A stretch of 64,000 nucleotides of DNA from Comamonadaceae bacterium (GCA_027484575.1 JAIXSQ010000004.1:309491-373490), one strand, 5' to 3'; positions 49,131 to 58,758 are shown, counted from the stretch's first letter. The notes: generated from the letters alone by a model not told the origin. Numbers and translations are program-made.

Positions 49131-50393
49131 TCAGATGTCAAAGAGCAGGCGCGCCGGGTCTTCCAGCGCTTCCTTCATCGCGACCAGGCCCAGCACGGCT
49201 TCGCGGCCGTCGATGATGCGGTGGTCGTAGCTCATGGCCAGGTAGTTGATCGGGCGGATCACGATCTGGCCGTTCTCGACGACGGCGCGATCCTTGGTGG
49301 CGTGCACGCCCAGGATGGCCGACTGCGGCGGGTTGATGATGGGGGTGGACAGCATCGAGCCGAACACGCCGCCGTTGGAGATGGAGAAGGTGCCGCCGGT
49401 CATCTCCTCGATGCCCAGTTTGCCATCGCGCGCCTTGGCGCCGAACTCGGCGATCTTCTTCTCGATGTCGGCGAACGACATCTGGTCGGCATTGCGCAGG
49501 ATCGGCACCACCAGGCCGCGCGGCGAGCCCACCGCGATGCCGATGTCGAAGTAGCCGTGGTAGACGATGTCGTTGCCGTCGACCGAGGCGTTGAGCACCG
49601 GGTACTTCTTGAGCGCGTGCACGGCGGCCTTCACGAAGAAGGACATGAAGCCGATCTTGACGCCGTGCTCCTTCTCGAACTTCTCCTGGAAGCGCTTGCG
49701 CATCTCCATCACCGGGGCCATGTTGACCTCGTTGAAGGTGGTCAGGATGGCGTTGGTCGACTGCGACTGCAGCAGGCGTTCGGCGACGCGGGCGCGCAGG
49801 CGGCTCATGGGCACGCGCTGCTCGGGACGCTCGCCCAGGTCGGGCGTGGCGGGGGCGGCCACCTGCGCCAGCGCCGGGGCGGCAGCGCGCGGCGCGGCCA
49901 CGGGCGCCGCGACGGGCGCCTTGGGCGCGCCACCGGCCACGGCGGCGAGCACGTCGCCCTTGGTCACGCGGCCGTCGCGGCCGCTGCCGCCGACGGAGCC
50001 GGCGGCCAGGTTGTTGTCGGCCATCAGCTTGGCGGCGGCGGGCATGGCCACGCCGGCCTTGCTGCCACCGGTGGCAGCCGCTGCGGCGGCCGGGGCCGCG
50101 GCGGCGGGTGCCGGGGCGGCGGCAGCGGCGGGCGCCGCGGCGGCGGCACGGCCTTCGCTGTCGATCTTGGCGATCACCTGGTCGGCCACCACCGTGCCGC
50201 CGTCGGCCACCACGATCTCGGCCAGCACGCCGGCGCTGGGCGCCGGCACCTCGAGCACCACCTTGTCGGTCTCGATTTCGATCAGGATCTCGTCCTGCGC
50301 CACGGCCTCGCCGGGCTTCTTCTTCCACTGCAGCAGGGTGGCTTCGGCCACCGACTCGGACAGCTGCGGCACCTTGACATCAACGATCGCCAT
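49131..50393 (-). CDS. sucB: 2-oxoglutarate dehydrogenase E2 (dihydrolipoamide succinyltransferase)
   Basis: A 420-residue core of the complex. One lipoyl domain (1-80) has its lipoyl-lysine at Lys44 in [10 protein letters not shown]. An Ala/Pro linker leads to the E3-binding domain (about 115-155, [18 protein letters not shown]) and then the catalytic domain, where His is in [11 protein letters not shown] and Asp follows. It moves succinyl from E1 to CoA. The gene lies 77 bp after sucA with a strong hairpin in the gap. Confidence 0.97.
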   Translation of the reverse strand: MAIVDVKVPQLSESVAEATLLQWKKKPGEAVAQDEILIEIETDKVVLEVPAPSAGVLAEIVVADGGTVVADQVIAKIDSEGRAAAAAPAAAAAPAPAAAAPAAAAAATGGSKAGVAMPAAAKLMADNNLAAGSVGGSGRDGRVTKGDVLAAVAGGAPKAPVAAPVAAPRAAAPALAQVAAPATPDLGERPEQRVPMSRLRARVAERLLQSQSTNAILTTFNEVNMAPVMEMRKRFQEKFEKEHGVKIGFMSFFVKAAVHALKKYPVLNASVDGNDIVYHGYFDIGIAVGSPRGLVVPILRNADQMSFADIEKKIAEFGAKARDGKLGIEEMTGGTFSISNGGVFGSMLSTPIINPPQSAILGVHATKDRAVVENGQIVIRPINYLAMSYDHRIIDGREAVLGLVAMKEALEDPARLLFDI

Positions 50394-50430
50394 TTGGGAT
50401 TCCTAGAGACTGTGTTGTTCGTGCGCGTGC

Positions 50431-50457
50431 GCGACCCGGCACGGGGTGCCGGGTCGC
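50431..50457. repeat. 12-bp perfect hairpin between sucA and sucB
   Basis: GCGACCCGGCAC (50431-50442) and GTGCCGGGTCGC (50446-50457) pair without mismatch around GGG. It is placed 13 bp past the sucA stop. It could act as an attenuator, a processing site or a 3'-end stabiliser that sets E1 to E2 ratio. Confidence 0.65.
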
Positions 50458-50470
50458 CGCCGTCGCGGAG

Positions 50471-53341
50471 TTACTTGGTGAGGACGAAGCCCTTGAGCTT
50501 GCCGAAGGCGCCGTCGACCAGCGCCTTCTGCTGCTCCTGGTGCAGGTGCGAGTAGCCCGCGGCCGGCGAGGCCGAGGCGGCCCGGCCGGAGTAGCCCAGC
50601 TTCTGCCCGTCGAGCATGTTCTCGTGGATGTAGTGCTGCACGAAGAACCAGGCGCCCTGGTTCTGGGGCTCGTCCTGGCACCACACCACGTCGGTGGCGT
50701 TGGGGTACTTCTTCAGCTCGGTCGCGAACGCCTTGTGCGGGAACGGGTACAGCTGCTCGACGCGCAGGATCGCAACGTCGTCGGCGCCCTTCTCCTCGCG
50801 CTTCTTGGCCAGGTCGTAGTAGACCTTGCCCGAGCAGACGACCACGCGCTTGACCTTGTCGGCCTTCAGGTCCTTGTTCTCGGGGATGACCGTCTGGAAG
50901 CCACCCTTGGTGAACTCCGACAGCGGCGAGGTGGCGTCCTTGTTCCGCAGCAGCGACTTGGGCGTCATGATGACCAGCGGCTTGCGCAGCGGGCGCACCA
51001 TCTGGCGGCGCAGCAGGTGGAAGATCTGGCTGGCCGTGGTCGGCTGGGTCACCTGGATGTTGGTGTCGGCCGACAGCTGCATGAAGCGCTCCAGGCGCGC
51101 CGAGCTGTGCTCGGGGCCCTGGCCTTCGTAGCCGTGCGGCAGCATCAGGGTGATGCCGTTGACGCGGCCCCACTTGACCTCGCCCGAGGCGATGAACTGG
51201 TCGATCACGACCTGCGCGCCGTTGGCGAAGTCGCCGAACTGGGCTTCCCAGATCACCAGCGTGTTGGGATCGTTGGACGCGTAGCCGTACTCGAAGCCCA
51301 GCACCGCCTCTTCCGACAGGATCGAGTCGATGCTGACGAACGGCGCCTGGTTCTCGGCGACGTTCTGCAGCGGCACGTAGCTGCCCACGTCCCAGCGCTC
51401 GCGGTTCTGGTCGTGCAGCACCGCGTGGCGGTGCGTGAAGGTGCCGCGGCCCACGTCCTCGCCGGACAGGCGCACCGGGTAGCCGCTGGCCACCAGGGAG
51501 GCGAAGGCCATGTGCTCGCCCATGCCCCAGTCGACGTTGACCTCGCCGCGGCCCATGGCGGCGCGGTCCTCGAGCACCTTGCGCACCAGCGGGTGCACGG
51601 TGAACTGCTCGGGCACGGTGGTGATCCGCTCGGCCAGGCGCTTCCACTCGGCCAGCGGGATGGCGGTGTCGGCGGCGTCCGTCCACTTCTTGTTCAGGTA
51701 CGGGCTCCAGTCGACCGCGTACTTGCTCTTGAAGTTGGTCAGCACCGGGTCGACCGTGTGGCGGCCGGCGTCCATGGCGGCCCGGTAGGCCTTGACCATG
51801 TCGTCGCCCAGCGTCTCGCCCAGGCCCTGCGCGGACAGCTTGTCGGCGTACAGCTTGCGGGTGCCGGGGTGGGCCGCGATCTTCTTGTACATCAGCGGCT
51901 GGGTGAGCGAGGGCGTGTCCTGCTCGTTGTGGCCCAGCTTGCGGAAGCACACGATGTCGACCACCACGTCCTTGGCGAACTCCATGCGGTACTCGACCGC
52001 CAGCTGCATCGCCAGCACCACCGCCTCGGGGTCGTCGCCGTTCACGTGCAGCACCGGCGCCTCGATCATCTTGACCACGTCGGTGCAGTACAGCGTCGAG
52101 CGGGCGTCGCGCGGGTCGGAGGTGGTGAAGCCGATCTGGTTGTTGATGACGATGTGCACCGTGCCGCCCGTGAAGTAGCCACGGGTCTCGGCCAGCGCCA
52201 GCGTCTCCTGCACCACGCCCTGGCCGGCGATGGCGGCATCGCCGTGCACCAGCACCGGCAGCACCTGCTTGCCCTTGGGGTCGGCGCGGCGGTCCATGCG
52301 GGCGCGCACCGAGCCCTCGACCACCGGGTTGACGATCTCCAGGTGCGAGGGGTTGAAGGCCAGCGACAGGTGGACCGGGCCGCCGGGGGTGGTGACGTCG
52401 GACGAGAAGCCCTGGTGGTACTTCACGTCGCCGGCCGGCAGGTCTTCCTTGGCGGTGTGGTCGAACTCGGCGAACAGGTCCTTGGGCATCTTGCCCAGGG
52501 TGTTGACCAGCACGTTCAGGCGGCCGCGGTGGGCCATGCCGATCACGATCTCCTGCACGCCCTTGACGCCGGACTGCTGGACCAGCTCGTCCATCGCGGC
52601 AATGAAGCTCTCGCCGCCTTCCAGCGAGAAGCGCTTCTGGCCCACGTACTTGGTGTGCAGGTAGCGCTCCAGGCCCTCGGCGGCCGTCAGGCGCTCGAGG
52701 ATGTGCTTCTTCTTGTCGGCGCTGAAGTTCGGCTTGCTGCGGATCGCCTCGAGCTTCTGCTGCCACCAGCGCTTGCGGCCCTGGTCGCTGATGTACATGT
52801 ACTCGGCGCCGATGGTGCCGCAGTAGGTCTCGCGCAGCGCGTTCAGCAGCTCGCGCAGCGACATGCTGTCGCGGCCGAAGAAGGTGTTGCTGGTGTTGAA
52901 CACCGCTTCCTGGTCGGCGGCCGAGAAGCCGTAGAAGGCCGGATCCAGCTCGGGGATGTTCTCGCGCTCGGTGCGCTTGAGGGGGTCCAGGTCGGCCCAG
53001 CGGCAGCCCACGTTGCGGTAGGCGGCGATCAGCTGCTGCACCGCGGTGCGCTTGCGGGCCATCTCGGGGTCGGCGCCCTGGGCCACCACCACCTTGGTGC
53101 CGCCCTGCTTGGCGCGCTGCGCGAAGGCCTCGATGACGGGCATGTGCGGCACGTCCTTGGCCGAGCTGCCGTCGACGGCGGGCACGTGCTGCAGCGCGTC
53201 GAAGTACTCGCGCCAGGTGTCGGGCACGCTGCCGGGATTGGCCAGGTAGTTCTCGTACATCTCCTCCACGTACGGCGCGTTGCCGCCGAACAGGTAGGAG
53301 TTGCCCTGGTAGGACGTGTAGACCGAGCTTTGATCGCTCAT
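50471..53341 (-). CDS. sucA: 2-oxoglutarate dehydrogenase E1 component
   Basis: A 956-residue thiamine-diphosphate enzyme that decarboxylates 2-oxoglutarate. The N-terminal segment YLFGGNAPYVEEMYENYLAN is the E2-anchoring type. The thiamine site shows at GDAAIAGQGVVQE with the substrate His in VIGMAHRGRLNVL and the GDD-like region. It is about the usual length (930-960). I start at MSDQSSVYTSYQ, ATG 53341, and leave out an in-frame extension to 53488. It is the first gene of the sucA-sucB-lpd-zapE operon; its promoter should lie in the 198-bp gap before prpE. Confidence 0.97.
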   Translation of the reverse strand: MSDQSSVYTSYQGNSYLFGGNAPYVEEMYENYLANPGSVPDTWREYFDALQHVPAVDGSSAKDVPHMPVIEAFAQRAKQGGTKVVVAQGADPEMARKRTAVQQLIAAYRNVGCRWADLDPLKRTERENIPELDPAFYGFSAADQEAVFNTSNTFFGRDSMSLRELLNALRETYCGTIGAEYMYISDQGRKRWWQQKLEAIRSKPNFSADKKKHILERLTAAEGLERYLHTKYVGQKRFSLEGGESFIAAMDELVQQSGVKGVQEIVIGMAHRGRLNVLVNTLGKMPKDLFAEFDHTAKEDLPAGDVKYHQGFSSDVTTPGGPVHLSLAFNPSHLEIVNPVVEGSVRARMDRRADPKGKQVLPVLVHGDAAIAGQGVVQETLALAETRGYFTGGTVHIVINNQIGFTTSDPRDARSTLYCTDVVKMIEAPVLHVNGDDPEAVVLAMQLAVEYRMEFAKDVVVDIVCFRKLGHNEQDTPSLTQPLMYKKIAAHPGTRKLYADKLSAQGLGETLGDDMVKAYRAAMDAGRHTVDPVLTNFKSKYAVDWSPYLNKKWTDAADTAIPLAEWKRLAERITTVPEQFTVHPLVRKVLEDRAAMGRGEVNVDWGMGEHMAFASLVASGYPVRLSGEDVGRGTFTHRHAVLHDQNRERWDVGSYVPLQNVAENQAPFVSIDSILSEEAVLGFEYGYASNDPNTLVIWEAQFGDFANGAQVVIDQFIASGEVKWGRVNGITLMLPHGYEGQGPEHSSARLERFMQLSADTNIQVTQPTTASQIFHLLRRQMVRPLRKPLVIMTPKSLLRNKDATSPLSEFTKGGFQTVIPENKDLKADKVKRVVVCSGKVYYDLAKKREEKGADDVAILRVEQLYPFPHKAFATELKKYPNATDVVWCQDEPQNQGAWFFVQHYIHENMLDGQKLGYSGRAASASPAAGYSHLHQEQQKALVDGAFGKLKGFVLTK

Positions 53342-53539
53342 CTCGCTACTTTCTGCTCCCCTGCAGGGAGCTTCAGCTGGTTGGAGGAACCTTCCGCGAC
53401 ACGGCTGAACCGGATGGCGGACGCGACTGTGGGCTGGAAGGGGCCGGAGGTTGCGGGCGCGATTGTGCCACCAATGCCACTTCGGCACCCCATCGGTGCA
53501 CTTGAGCCGGCCGCCCCGCGGCCGGCCCGCGCCCGCGGC

Positions 53540-55435
53540 TCAGGGGGCGGCGACCTGGTCCTTGACCTGCTGCAGCGCCGACGGATCCTCGATCGTGGTC
53601 AGGTCGCCGGGGTCGCGCCCTTCGCACACGGCCTGGATGGCACGGCGCAGCAACTTGCCGCTGCGGGTCTTGGGCAGCAGGCCCACGAAGCGCACGCGGG
53701 CCGGCCGCGCCACCGCGCCCAGCTGCTGGTCGACCAGCTTCATGATCTCGCCCTCGAGCCTGAGCGCCGCCTGCGCATCGGCCACGGCACCGGCGTCGCG
53801 CGGCACCGCGAACGCCATCGCCACCTGCCCCTTGACCGGGTCGGCCACGCCGACCACCGCGACCTCGGCCACGCCCGGGTGGCTGGAGATGCTCTCCTCG
53901 ATCTCGCGCGTGCCCAGGCGGTGGCCGGCCACGTTGATCACGTCGTCGGTGCGGCCCAGGATGTAGAAGTAGCCGTCCTTGTCGCGGATGCCCCAGTCGA
54001 AGGTGCTGTAGACCTGCCGGCCCGGGATGCTCTCCCAGTAGGTGCGCACGTAGCGGTCGTCGTCGCGCCAGACGGTCTGCATGAAGCCCGGGGGCGTCGG
54101 CCCCTCGATGACCACCACGCCCTTCTGGTCGGGCTCGGTCAGCTCCTCGCCGGTGGCCTCGTGCAGGATCTTGACCTGGTAGCCGTACATCGGCACGCCG
54201 GGGCTGCCGAAGCGGCTGTCCTTCTTCTCGACGCCGTTGGCGATGGTCAGGATCGGCCAGCCGCTCTCGGTCTGCCAGTAGTTGTCGATGATGGGCACGC
54301 CCAGGCCCTCGGAGATCCAGCGGGCGGTCGGCTCGTCCAGCGGCTCGCCGGCCAGGAACAGGCTGCGCAGGCTGGACAGGTCGTGCTTGCCGAGCAGGGC
54401 CGCGTCGTGCTTCTTGAGCACCCGCACCGCGGTGGGGGCGCTGAACATGACCGACACCTTGTACTTCTCGACCAGGCTCCACCAGATCGCCGCGTCGGGG
54501 CGGATGGGCGTGCCCTCGAACAGGATCGTGGCCATGCCCGCCAGCAGCGGCCCGTAGATGATGTAGCTGTGCCCCACCACCCAGCCGATGTCGCTGGTGC
54601 AGAAGTAGGTCTCCCCCGGCTTGCCTTGGAAGATGTGCTGCATGCTGGCCGCCAGCGCCACCGTGTAGCCGCCCACGTCGCGCTGCACGCCCTTGGGCCG
54701 GCCCGTGGTGCCGCTGGTGTAGATCGTGTAGCTGATCTCGGTGGATTCGAGCCAGGTGCAGGGCACCTGCACGTCCAGGTGCTGCGCGCGCAGCGGCGCC
54801 CAGGCGTGGTCGCGGCCGGCCACCATGTCCATCGGCGCCAGGCCGCGGTCGGCCATCAGCACCGCCCGCGGCTTGTGCGCCGACAGCCGGATCGCCTCGT
54901 CCAGCAGCGGCTTGTAGGGGATGACCTTGCCGGCCCGCGAGCCGGCATCCGCGCTGACGATGACGGTCGGCTGCGCATCCTCGATGCGCGAGGCCAGCGA
55001 CACCGAGGCGAAGCCGCCGAACACCACCGAATGCACCGCCCCGATGCGCGCGCAGGCCAGCATGGTGAACGCGGCCTCGGCGATCATGGGCATGTAGACC
55101 AGCACCCGGTCGCCGCGCTGCACGCCCAGCGCCAGCAGCATGGCCGCGGTGCGCTGCACCTCGGCGTGCAGTTCGCGGTAGGTGTAGGTGCGCTCGGTGC
55201 CGGTCTCGGTGGAGACGGCGATCAGCGCCGGCTGGTCGGCACGCTCGGCCAGGTGGCGGTCGACCGCGTTGTGGCACAGGTTGGTGGTGCCGCCCGCAAA
55301 CCAGCGGTAGAACGGCGGACGGCTCGCATCGCAGATGGTGCGCGGCGGCTCCCGCCACTCGATCAGTCGGGCCTGCTCGGCCCAGAACGCGTCACGCTGC
55401 TCGATCGAGCGACGCCAGAACTCGTCGTACCCCAT
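53540..55435 (-). CDS. prpE: Propionyl-CoA synthetase
   Basis: A 631-residue adenylate-forming enzyme that activates propionate (and acetate) to the CoA thioester. The AMP-binding signature YTSGTTGRPKGVQRD has the GVQRD ending typical of PrpE rather than GVLH of acetyl-CoA synthetases. The core A8 region and the C-terminal Lys in RSGKLLRR (the acetylation-controlled lysine) are present. AAAGGAGA precedes ATG 55435. The sirtuin at 15153 could deacylate such enzymes, a family-level expectation. No prp operon genes adjoin it. Confidence 0.92.
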   Translation of the reverse strand: MGYDEFWRRSIEQRDAFWAEQARLIEWREPPRTICDASRPPFYRWFAGGTTNLCHNAVDRHLAERADQPALIAVSTETGTERTYTYRELHAEVQRTAAMLLALGVQRGDRVLVYMPMIAEAAFTMLACARIGAVHSVVFGGFASVSLASRIEDAQPTVIVSADAGSRAGKVIPYKPLLDEAIRLSAHKPRAVLMADRGLAPMDMVAGRDHAWAPLRAQHLDVQVPCTWLESTEISYTIYTSGTTGRPKGVQRDVGGYTVALAASMQHIFQGKPGETYFCTSDIGWVVGHSYIIYGPLLAGMATILFEGTPIRPDAAIWWSLVEKYKVSVMFSAPTAVRVLKKHDAALLGKHDLSSLRSLFLAGEPLDEPTARWISEGLGVPIIDNYWQTESGWPILTIANGVEKKDSRFGSPGVPMYGYQVKILHEATGEELTEPDQKGVVVIEGPTPPGFMQTVWRDDDRYVRTYWESIPGRQVYSTFDWGIRDKDGYFYILGRTDDVINVAGHRLGTREIEESISSHPGVAEVAVVGVADPVKGQVAMAFAVPRDAGAVADAQAALRLEGEIMKLVDQQLGAVARPARVRFVGLLPKTRSGKLLRRAIQAVCEGRDPGDLTTIEDPSALQQVKDQVAAP

Positions 55436-55502
55436 GGCTGTCTCCTTTGGCGCCGCCGATTGTTTCCGGCGGGCTTGCCACAGCCTGACAGGGCCGCTCC
55501 GC

Positions 55503-56117
55503 TCACTTGACCAGGGTCAGCACCTCGCGGAACTGCGGGTGCTCGCAGTCGCGCAGCCACTCGAAGGCCACCATCTCGGTGGTGACCAGCTCGCAGCCGG
55601 CGCCGGCCAGCCGGTCGAAGGCGGCATCGCGGTTGCGCTCGGTGCGCGAGCCGCAGGCGTCGGTGACCACCCAGACCTCGAGCTCCTCCTCCAGCAGTTC
55701 CAGCGCGGTCTGCAGCAGGCAGACGTGCGCCTCGCAGCCGGCCAGCAGGATGGTGCCCCGCTCGGGCGCCGGCGGCGCCTGCTCGCGCGGCGGCTGCCGC
55801 AGGTGCTTGGGCAGGCTGCGCGCGTTGCCGCCCTGGGCGGCCCGCGCGGGCGGGCGCAGGCGCGGCAGCAGCACGCCGGCAGCACTGAATGCAGTCTTGG
55901 GCAGCACCTGCGCGGCCAGCGGCGCCAGCGCGGGATCGGTGGGCCCGAGGCCGGCGGGGTTCTGCTCCGTGGCCCAGCAGGGCACCTCGAGCAGCGCGGC
56001 CACGCGGGCCAGCCGCACCGCATTGGCCAGCACCGACGCCCCGTCGTGGATGGCGGGCATCAGGCGTTGCTGGTAATCCACCAGCACCAGGTGGCTCTCG
56101 TCGGGGTCCAGCAGCAT
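55503..56117 (-). CDS. Isochorismatase-like cysteine hydrolase
   Basis: A 204-residue hydrolase of the YcaC/nicotinamidase fold. The triad is Asp14 (VLVDYQQ), Lys74 (LPKTAFSA) and Cys133 (GCEAHVC). Residues 85-120 hold an unusual Pro/Arg/Ala-rich insertion that is probably a loop. The substrate is not deducible; YcaC-type enzymes are common. It has a plausible promoter (CATAAT at 56147-56142) and ribosome binding site AAGGAG. The upstream gene is the degenerate GGDEF protein. Confidence 0.85.
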   Translation of the reverse strand: MLLDPDESHLVLVDYQQRLMPAIHDGASVLANAVRLARVAALLEVPCWATEQNPAGLGPTDPALAPLAAQVLPKTAFSAAGVLLPRLRPPARAAQGGNARSLPKHLRQPPREQAPPAPERGTILLAGCEAHVCLLQTALELLEEELEVWVVTDACGSRTERNRDAAFDRLAGAGCELVTTEMVAFEWLRDCEHPQFREVLTLVK

Positions 56118-56141
56118 CGGCGCTCCTTGCAAAGGGGCCGG

Positions 56142-56147
56142 ATTATG
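56142..56147 (-). promoter_or_regulatory. Putative -10 (CATAAT) of the isochorismatase-like gene
   Basis: Minus-strand CATAAT at 56147-56142, 24 bp before ATG 56117, followed by a ribosome binding site AAGGAG. It lies in the 56-bp gap after the GGDEF-like gene. No clear -35. Confidence 0.4.
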
Positions 56148-56173
56148 GCCCCCGCCCGGGGGCGCCACGGAGC

Positions 56174-56806
56174 TCACACCGGCATGGGGCGCGAGTGCCG
56201 CTCGCGCGAGCGGCGCAGGTGCCGCCGACGCCGCTCCTCCTGCTCGCAATGCCGCGCCAGCGCGCGTTGCAGGCTGTCGAGCAGACCGGCCAGGGCGGCC
56301 GGTCCGGCGCACACGTCGACCGCCAGCTCGGGCACCAGCACCAGCTCGTCGCCGGCCCAGTCCAGCTCCAGGCGGCAGGGACGGCCCAGGACGGCGTAGG
56401 CCGCCTCGATCGCCGCCTCGCGGTCCAGTCCGGGGAGCAGCACCGCGAACTGCGTGGCACCGGCGCGCGCCACCAGGCCCGCGTCGCCGGCCAGCAGCTG
56501 CAGCGACTGGACCAAGGCTGCCGTCGCGGCCGCCGCGCAGTGGGGGCCGTACAGGACGCGCAACTCCTCGAGGTCGAGGAAATCGAACAGCGCCAGCGCG
56601 CCGGGGTGGCCCGCCAGCCGCTGGCCCGCGGCGGCGAACAGCGCCTGCCGGCTGTGCAGGTCCAGCAGCCCGGTGCGGGGTCCGCGCGCGGTGCGGCCGG
56701 TCAGGCGTGCGAGCCAGCGGGGCATCCAGCCGGCGCCGGGGAGGCGTGACGATCCCGGCTGGCTGTCGCCGAGGTCGACGCGTGTGGTCTGGAAGTCCTG
56801 GTCCAC
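56174..56806 (-). CDS. Degenerate GGDEF-domain protein, 210 aa
   Basis: The region 48-155 follows the diguanylate-cyclase fold: LLDLHSRQALFAAAGQRL, ALALFDFLDLEELRVLYG and LVARAGATQFAVLLPG. The active-site GGDEF is replaced by GATQF at 116-120, and the first metal Asp region is altered, so it should not make cyclic-di-GMP. It may bind a nucleotide or interact with a partner. The tail is Arg/His/Glu-rich. The start is GTG 56806 with no clear ribosome binding site. It is divergent from the response regulator gene. Confidence 0.6.
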   Translation of the reverse strand: MDQDFQTTRVDLGDSQPGSSRLPGAGWMPRWLARLTGRTARGPRTGLLDLHSRQALFAAAGQRLAGHPGALALFDFLDLEELRVLYGPHCAAAATAALVQSLQLLAGDAGLVARAGATQFAVLLPGLDREAAIEAAYAVLGRPCRLELDWAGDELVLVPELAVDVCAGPAALAGLLDSLQRALARHCEQEERRRRHLRRSRERHSRPMPV

Positions 56807-56883
56807 GGTGTGCAGCGGTTGGTTGGGCGTGGGAACGATGAAAACACGGGAGAAACCATCCCTTTTTCAGCCGTTCGGAGCCC

Positions 56884-56912
56884 GCCACTAGGCATTTAAC
56901 CTATCAAGTGGC
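56884..56912. promoter_or_regulatory. Inverted repeat in AT-rich pocket of the divergent promoter region
   Basis: GCCACT (56884-56889) with AGTGGC (56907-56912) and inner TAGG (56889-56892) with CCTA (56900-56903) frame CATTTAA. It is the most AT-rich spot in the gap between the GGDEF-like gene and the response regulator. It is operator-like; the binding protein is unknown. Confidence 0.4.
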
Positions 56913-56988
56913 CCGCACCCCGACGGGCTTCCGGAGCCCCCCTGGCGCGGGCGGCTACACTGGCGGCGCCGTTTGCCCTGCAGCAACA

Positions 56989-57639
56989 ATGAAGAACACA
57001 GCCAGCCCGAACCGTCCGATCCGCGTGGTGCTTGCCGACGACCACGACCTGGTGCGCTCCGGCATCAAGGCCCTGCTGTCCCTGGTCGATGGGGTCGAGG
57101 TCGTCGCCGAGGCCCGCAACGGCAGCGAGCTGGTGACCCTGGTCGACGCACTGCGGCCGGAAGTCGTGATGACCGACATCTCCATGCCCGGCATGGACGG
57201 CATCGCGGCGATCGCGGAAATCCATGCGCGCCATCCCGACGTGCGGCTGCTGGTGCTGTCCATGTACGACACGGTCGATTTCGTCAAGCGCGCGGTGGCC
57301 AGCGGCGCCTGCGGCTACCTGATGAAGGACGCCCCACCCTTCGAGCTGGAGCAGTCGATCCGCAGCGTGATGGCCACCGGCACCTACTTCAGCCCGGTGA
57401 TCGCCCAGCGCCTGCTGCAGCCGTCCGAGCCCTCGGCCAGCGACGAACTGACCGACCGGCAGGTCGAGATCCTGAAGCTGATCGCCCAGGGCAAGGCCAG
57501 CAAGGAGATCGCCTACGAGCTGGGCCTGTCGCCCAAGACGGTCGACGTGCACCGCGCCCGCATCATGGAACGGCTGCGGCTGAACGACATCGCCAGCCTC
57601 ACGCGCTACGCCGTGCGCAAGGGCCTGGTCAAGCCCTGA
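56989..57639 (+). CDS. NarL/FixJ-family response regulator
   Basis: A 216-residue two-domain regulator. The receiver has acidic pair ADDHD, the phospho-acceptor Asp in VVMTDISMPGMDG and a Lys in YLMKDAPP; the C-terminus is a LuxR-type helix-turn-helix (LTDRQVEILKLIAQGKASKE). No kinase gene adjoins it in the window; the nearest, at 4013, is far away and hybrid. It may be tied to the pyruvate dehydrogenase cluster or the divergent gene. ATG 56989 lacks a good ribosome binding site. Transcription probably starts near a TACACT hexamer at 56955. Confidence 0.93.
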   Translation: MKNTASPNRPIRVVLADDHDLVRSGIKALLSLVDGVEVVAEARNGSELVTLVDALRPEVVMTDISMPGMDGIAAIAEIHARHPDVRLLVLSMYDTVDFVKRAVASGACGYLMKDAPPFELEQSIRSVMATGTYFSPVIAQRLLQPSEPSASDELTDRQVEILKLIAQGKASKEIAYELGLSPKTVDVHRARIMERLRLNDIASLTRYAVRKGLVKP

Positions 57640-57657
57640 CCCCGCGCGGAAGCGACC

Positions 57658-58758
57658 TCAGGGCCGCAGCCGCAGCAACCGGCCCTGCGGGCCGTCCGTC
57701 AGCAGGTACAGCAGCCCGTCGGGTCCTTCGCGCACGTCGCGCACGCGGCCCAGTCCGCGCAGCACCACGTCCTCGGTCACGCGGCCGTCGCGCACCTGCA
57801 GCCGTCGCAGCTCGCCGAACTTGAGCGAGCCGACGAACAGGCTGCCCAGCCACCCGGCCCCGTAGCGGTCGCTGGCCAGCACGGCCAGGCCCGAGGGCGC
57901 GATCGAAGGCGTCCAGTGGTGCAGCGGCTGCTCCAGGCCCTCGCGGGCGGTGAGCCCCTCGCCGATCGGCCCGCCGCCGTAGTTCTCGCCGTAGGTGATC
58001 ACCGGCCAGCCGTGGTTGCGGCCCGGCTGGGGCAGGTTCAGTTCGTCGCCGCCCTGCGGCCCGTGCTCGTGCATCCACAGCCGGCCGTCGGCACCGAAGG
58101 CCAGCCCTTGCGGGTTGCGGTGGCCCAGGCTCCAGATCTGCGGCAGGGCCCCCGGCCGGCCCGCGAACGGGTTGCCGGGTGCAGGCGCGCCGTCCTTGGT
58201 CAGGCGCACGAGCTTGCCGTGGTGGGTGTCCAGCCGCTGGGCGTCCTGCATGCGGCTGTAGCGCTCCCCCAGGGCCAGGAACAGGTTGCCGTCGGGCGCC
58301 TCCGCGATGCGGCAGCCGAAGTGCAGCTGGCTGGCCACCTTGGGCTCCTGCCGGAAGATGACCTCGACCTGCTCGAGCCGGCTGCGGTCCGGCGCCAGCC
58401 GGGCCCGCGCCAGCGCGGTGGAATTGCCCCCGGGGCCCGGCTCGGCGAAGCAGAAGTACAGCTGGCGGTTGCGGGCATGGCCGCTGTCCAGCACCACGTC
58501 GAGGAGGCCGCCCTGCCCCGCTGCCACCACCGGCGGCACGCCCTCCAGCGGTGGCCCCACGCGTCCGTCCGGCTCCACCACGCGCAGGCGGCCGGGCCGC
58601 TCGCTGACGAGATAGCGGCCCTCGGCGAGGAAGGCCACCGCCCAGGGGTGGACCAGGCCGCCGGCGATGACTTCGGGGCGCGGCGCGGCCTGGGCGGCCG
58701 CGAGCGTGCAACCCACGGCCAGCACGGCAGCCGCCATCCAACGGAACAGGCGAGGCAT
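57658..58758 (-). CDS. PQQ-dependent sugar dehydrogenase-like protein, exported
   Basis: A 366-residue beta-propeller protein of the soluble glucose dehydrogenase/YliI type. The signal peptide (MPRLFRWMAAAVLAVGCTLA, cleaving near AQA) sends it to the periplasm. Family motifs are GGLVHPWAVAFLAEGR, LGHRNPQGLAF and EHGPQGGDELN (which includes PQQ/Ca contacts). It may oxidise aldoses using PQQ, but no pqq genes are in the window. ATG 58758 has the ribosome binding site GGAG. The NlpC gene is divergent. Confidence 0.9.
   Translation of the reverse strand: MPRLFRWMAAAVLAVGCTLAAAQAAPRPEVIAGGLVHPWAVAFLAEGRYLVSERPGRLRVVEPDGRVGPPLEGVPPVVAAGQGGLLDVVLDSGHARNRQLYFCFAEPGPGGNSTALARARLAPDRSRLEQVEVIFRQEPKVASQLHFGCRIAEAPDGNLFLALGERYSRMQDAQRLDTHHGKLVRLTKDGAPAPGNPFAGRPGALPQIWSLGHRNPQGLAFGADGRLWMHEHGPQGGDELNLPQPGRNHGWPVITYGENYGGGPIGEGLTAREGLEQPLHHWTPSIAPSGLAVLASDRYGAGWLGSLFVGSLKFGELRRLQVRDGRVTEDVVLRGLGRVRDVREGPDGLLYLLTDGPQGRLLRLRP

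Noticed and set aside
53540..55435. Acetyl-CoA synthetase (acs)
   Set aside because: The GRPKGVQRD signature and length fit propionyl-CoA synthetase better, though acetate may also be a substrate.
50540..55510. A 1656-residue plus-strand open frame
   Set aside because: Antisense to sucA and prpE with the same low-complexity composition; no start region or motif supports it.
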